From positions 1 to 64,000 of the forward strand of contig JADKHE010000004.1 of assembly GCA_016721925.1 (NCBI GenBank): a stretch of DNA of 64,000 bases, in the 5' to 3' direction. Shown piece after piece: positions 63,343-64,000 of the stretch (position 1 is its first letter; each line of letters opens with the position of its first letter). A model generated the notes under the pieces. The model made no database searches. It was given only the letters and a program-made list of their open reading frames with translations, and was not told the origin of the DNA. Made by a program: the position numbers and the translations under genes. This stretch comes from Candidatus Skiveiella danica (GTDB lineage: Bacteria > Pseudomonadota > Gammaproteobacteria > Burkholderiales > Burkholderiaceae_C).

Positions 63343-64000
63343 ATGAGTCGCGCTTTTGGTCCCCGCTTTCGTCGCGGATATGCCGCGATCGGTCTCGCAC
63401 TGGCCTTGTTTGGGAGTGCGCAGGCCGCCATCCTGGACAACAGCATCGCGCTGGACGCGGTCTACATCCCGGCCTTGTCGCTGACCAACGCCAAACCGGG
63501 CGACACCGCCGCGGCCGCCAAGGCGCGCGCGGCGATGCAGCGCCTGGACGCTGAATGGCCCGCCCTGCGTGCTGCGCTGCTGAAAGATCTTTCCGGCAAG
63601 GCGCCCGCCCAGGCGGCCGCCGCACGCAAGACCCTGGCCCAGGTGGACCAGGCACTGGCGGAGGCCCGAAAGGCGATGGCCGCTGGCAACAACGCAGCGG
63701 CGCACACGGCCCTGGAGGACGTGCGCATCGACCTGATGAAGCTGCGCAGCGCACAGGGCGTGGACTATTTCATGGACCGCCTGACTGCTTTTCATGAGCC
63801 CATGGAAGTGCTGGCCCTGGCGGGGAACACCCTCAAGCCGCAGGACCTGACGCCGGCCAAGCGGGCGGAGACGGAAAAGACCTACGCCGAGGCCCACGCC
63901 CTGTGGCGCAGCGTGGAACAGAACCTGCCCGATCCGAAGGTCTACCAGCTGAGTGAGGCGCAGCAGGCGCAGTTCAACAAGGGCATGGCCGATGTGACGC
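63343..64000 (+). CDS. Exported helical protein of unknown function (partial, runs off window)
   Basis: The ATG at 63343 opens a frame that stays open to the window end (219 codons so far). A signal peptide (GYAAIGLALALFGSAQAA, cut about residue 28) is followed by Ala/Lys/Glu-rich amphipathic helices (KARAAMQRLDAEWPALRAAL, LAQVDQALAEARKAMAAG). The pattern suggests a periplasmic helical bundle. There is no CXXCH heme motif in the visible part. By position it is probably the next gene of the sulfide operon, 39 bases after the DUF2892 gene. I do not recognise the family. Confidence 0.7.
   Translation, partial: MSRAFGPRFRRGYAAIGLALALFGSAQAAILDNSIALDAVYIPALSLTNAKPGDTAAAAKARAAMQRLDAEWPALRAALLKDLSGKAPAQAAAARKTLAQVDQALAEARKAMAAGNNAAAHTALEDVRIDLMKLRSAQGVDYFMDRLTAFHEPMEVLALAGNTLKPQDLTPAKRAETEKTYAEAHALWRSVEQNLPDPKVYQLSEAQQAQFNKGMADVT

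Noticed and set aside
61348..63897. 849-codon minus-strand open frame spanning sqr and DUF2892
   Set aside because: It crosses three clear plus-strand genes with good ribosome sites and has no recognisable domains.

Overview
The window looks like a stretch of a GC-rich betaproteobacterial chromosome, most likely Burkholderiales and probably Comamonadaceae. The evidence is the neighbourhoods def-fmt opposite dprA-smg, pgk-pyk-fba-purC-purE-purK, uvrA/MFS/ssb and yajC-secD-secF, the family types (fused indolepyruvate:ferredoxin oxidoreductase, DUF1631, DUF1800/DUF1501), and a dispersed short repeat of a kind I associate with Comamonadaceae. I saw no rRNA, tRNA, CRISPR array or intact insertion sequence.

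Region 1 (about 1-7.9 kb, minus strand, visibly lower in G+C) is a cell-surface glycan island. In transcription order it holds a collapsed type IV pilin gene with an intact sigma-54 promoter and terminator, a membrane-anchored family 2 glycosyltransferase, a polytopic GT-C-like protein, a family 4 glycosyltransferase, a SAM methyltransferase, a second family 2 glycosyltransferase and a Wzx-type flippase. Every gene here is broken by frameshifts or stops. The rest of the window has only three frameshifts and one nonsense codon. The island is therefore either decaying or poorly sequenced.

Region 2 (8-24.3 kb) has an Lrp-type regulator divergent from a fused indolepyruvate:ferredoxin oxidoreductase, then yajC-secD-secF (protein export), a DUF1631 protein, smg-dprA-LysM protein (minus) facing def-fmt (plus), and an azlC/azlD branched-chain amino-acid exporter whose two genes are bridged by a 21-codon ORF. 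Region 3 (24.3-33.2 kb) is central metabolism: pgk, pyk, fba, purC, a thioredoxin/TPR chaperone, purE, purK and a Sua5-type tRNA-modification gene. pgk and purC carry apparent single-base frameshifts.

Region 4 (33.2-44.9 kb) has two SGNH-hydrolase lipoproteins flanking an OmpW porin, a SemiSWEET, dacB (PBP4), two EamA exporters, tsaB-rimI, a family 4 uracil-DNA glycosylase, an alpha/beta hydrolase, glk and pyrF. Region 5 (45-57.1 kb) has a DUF1800-DUF1501 secreted pair, a glutathione S-transferase with a nonsense codon, an unusual response regulator fused to three 49-residue membrane repeats, a CYTH-CHAD protein, uvrA, an MFS transporter and ssb. Region 6 (57.2-64 kb) is an apparent sulfide-response operon: a CsoR/CstR-like operator inside the promoter, an RND adaptor and permease, a sulfide:quinone oxidoreductase with all three catalytic cysteines, a DUF2892 membrane protein and an exported helical protein that runs off the window.

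The points most worth following are the receiver domain fused to membrane repeats, the nine-copy ~60-bp repeat that also sits inside four genes, the pilin minigene, and the sulfide operon linking SQR to an RND pump.
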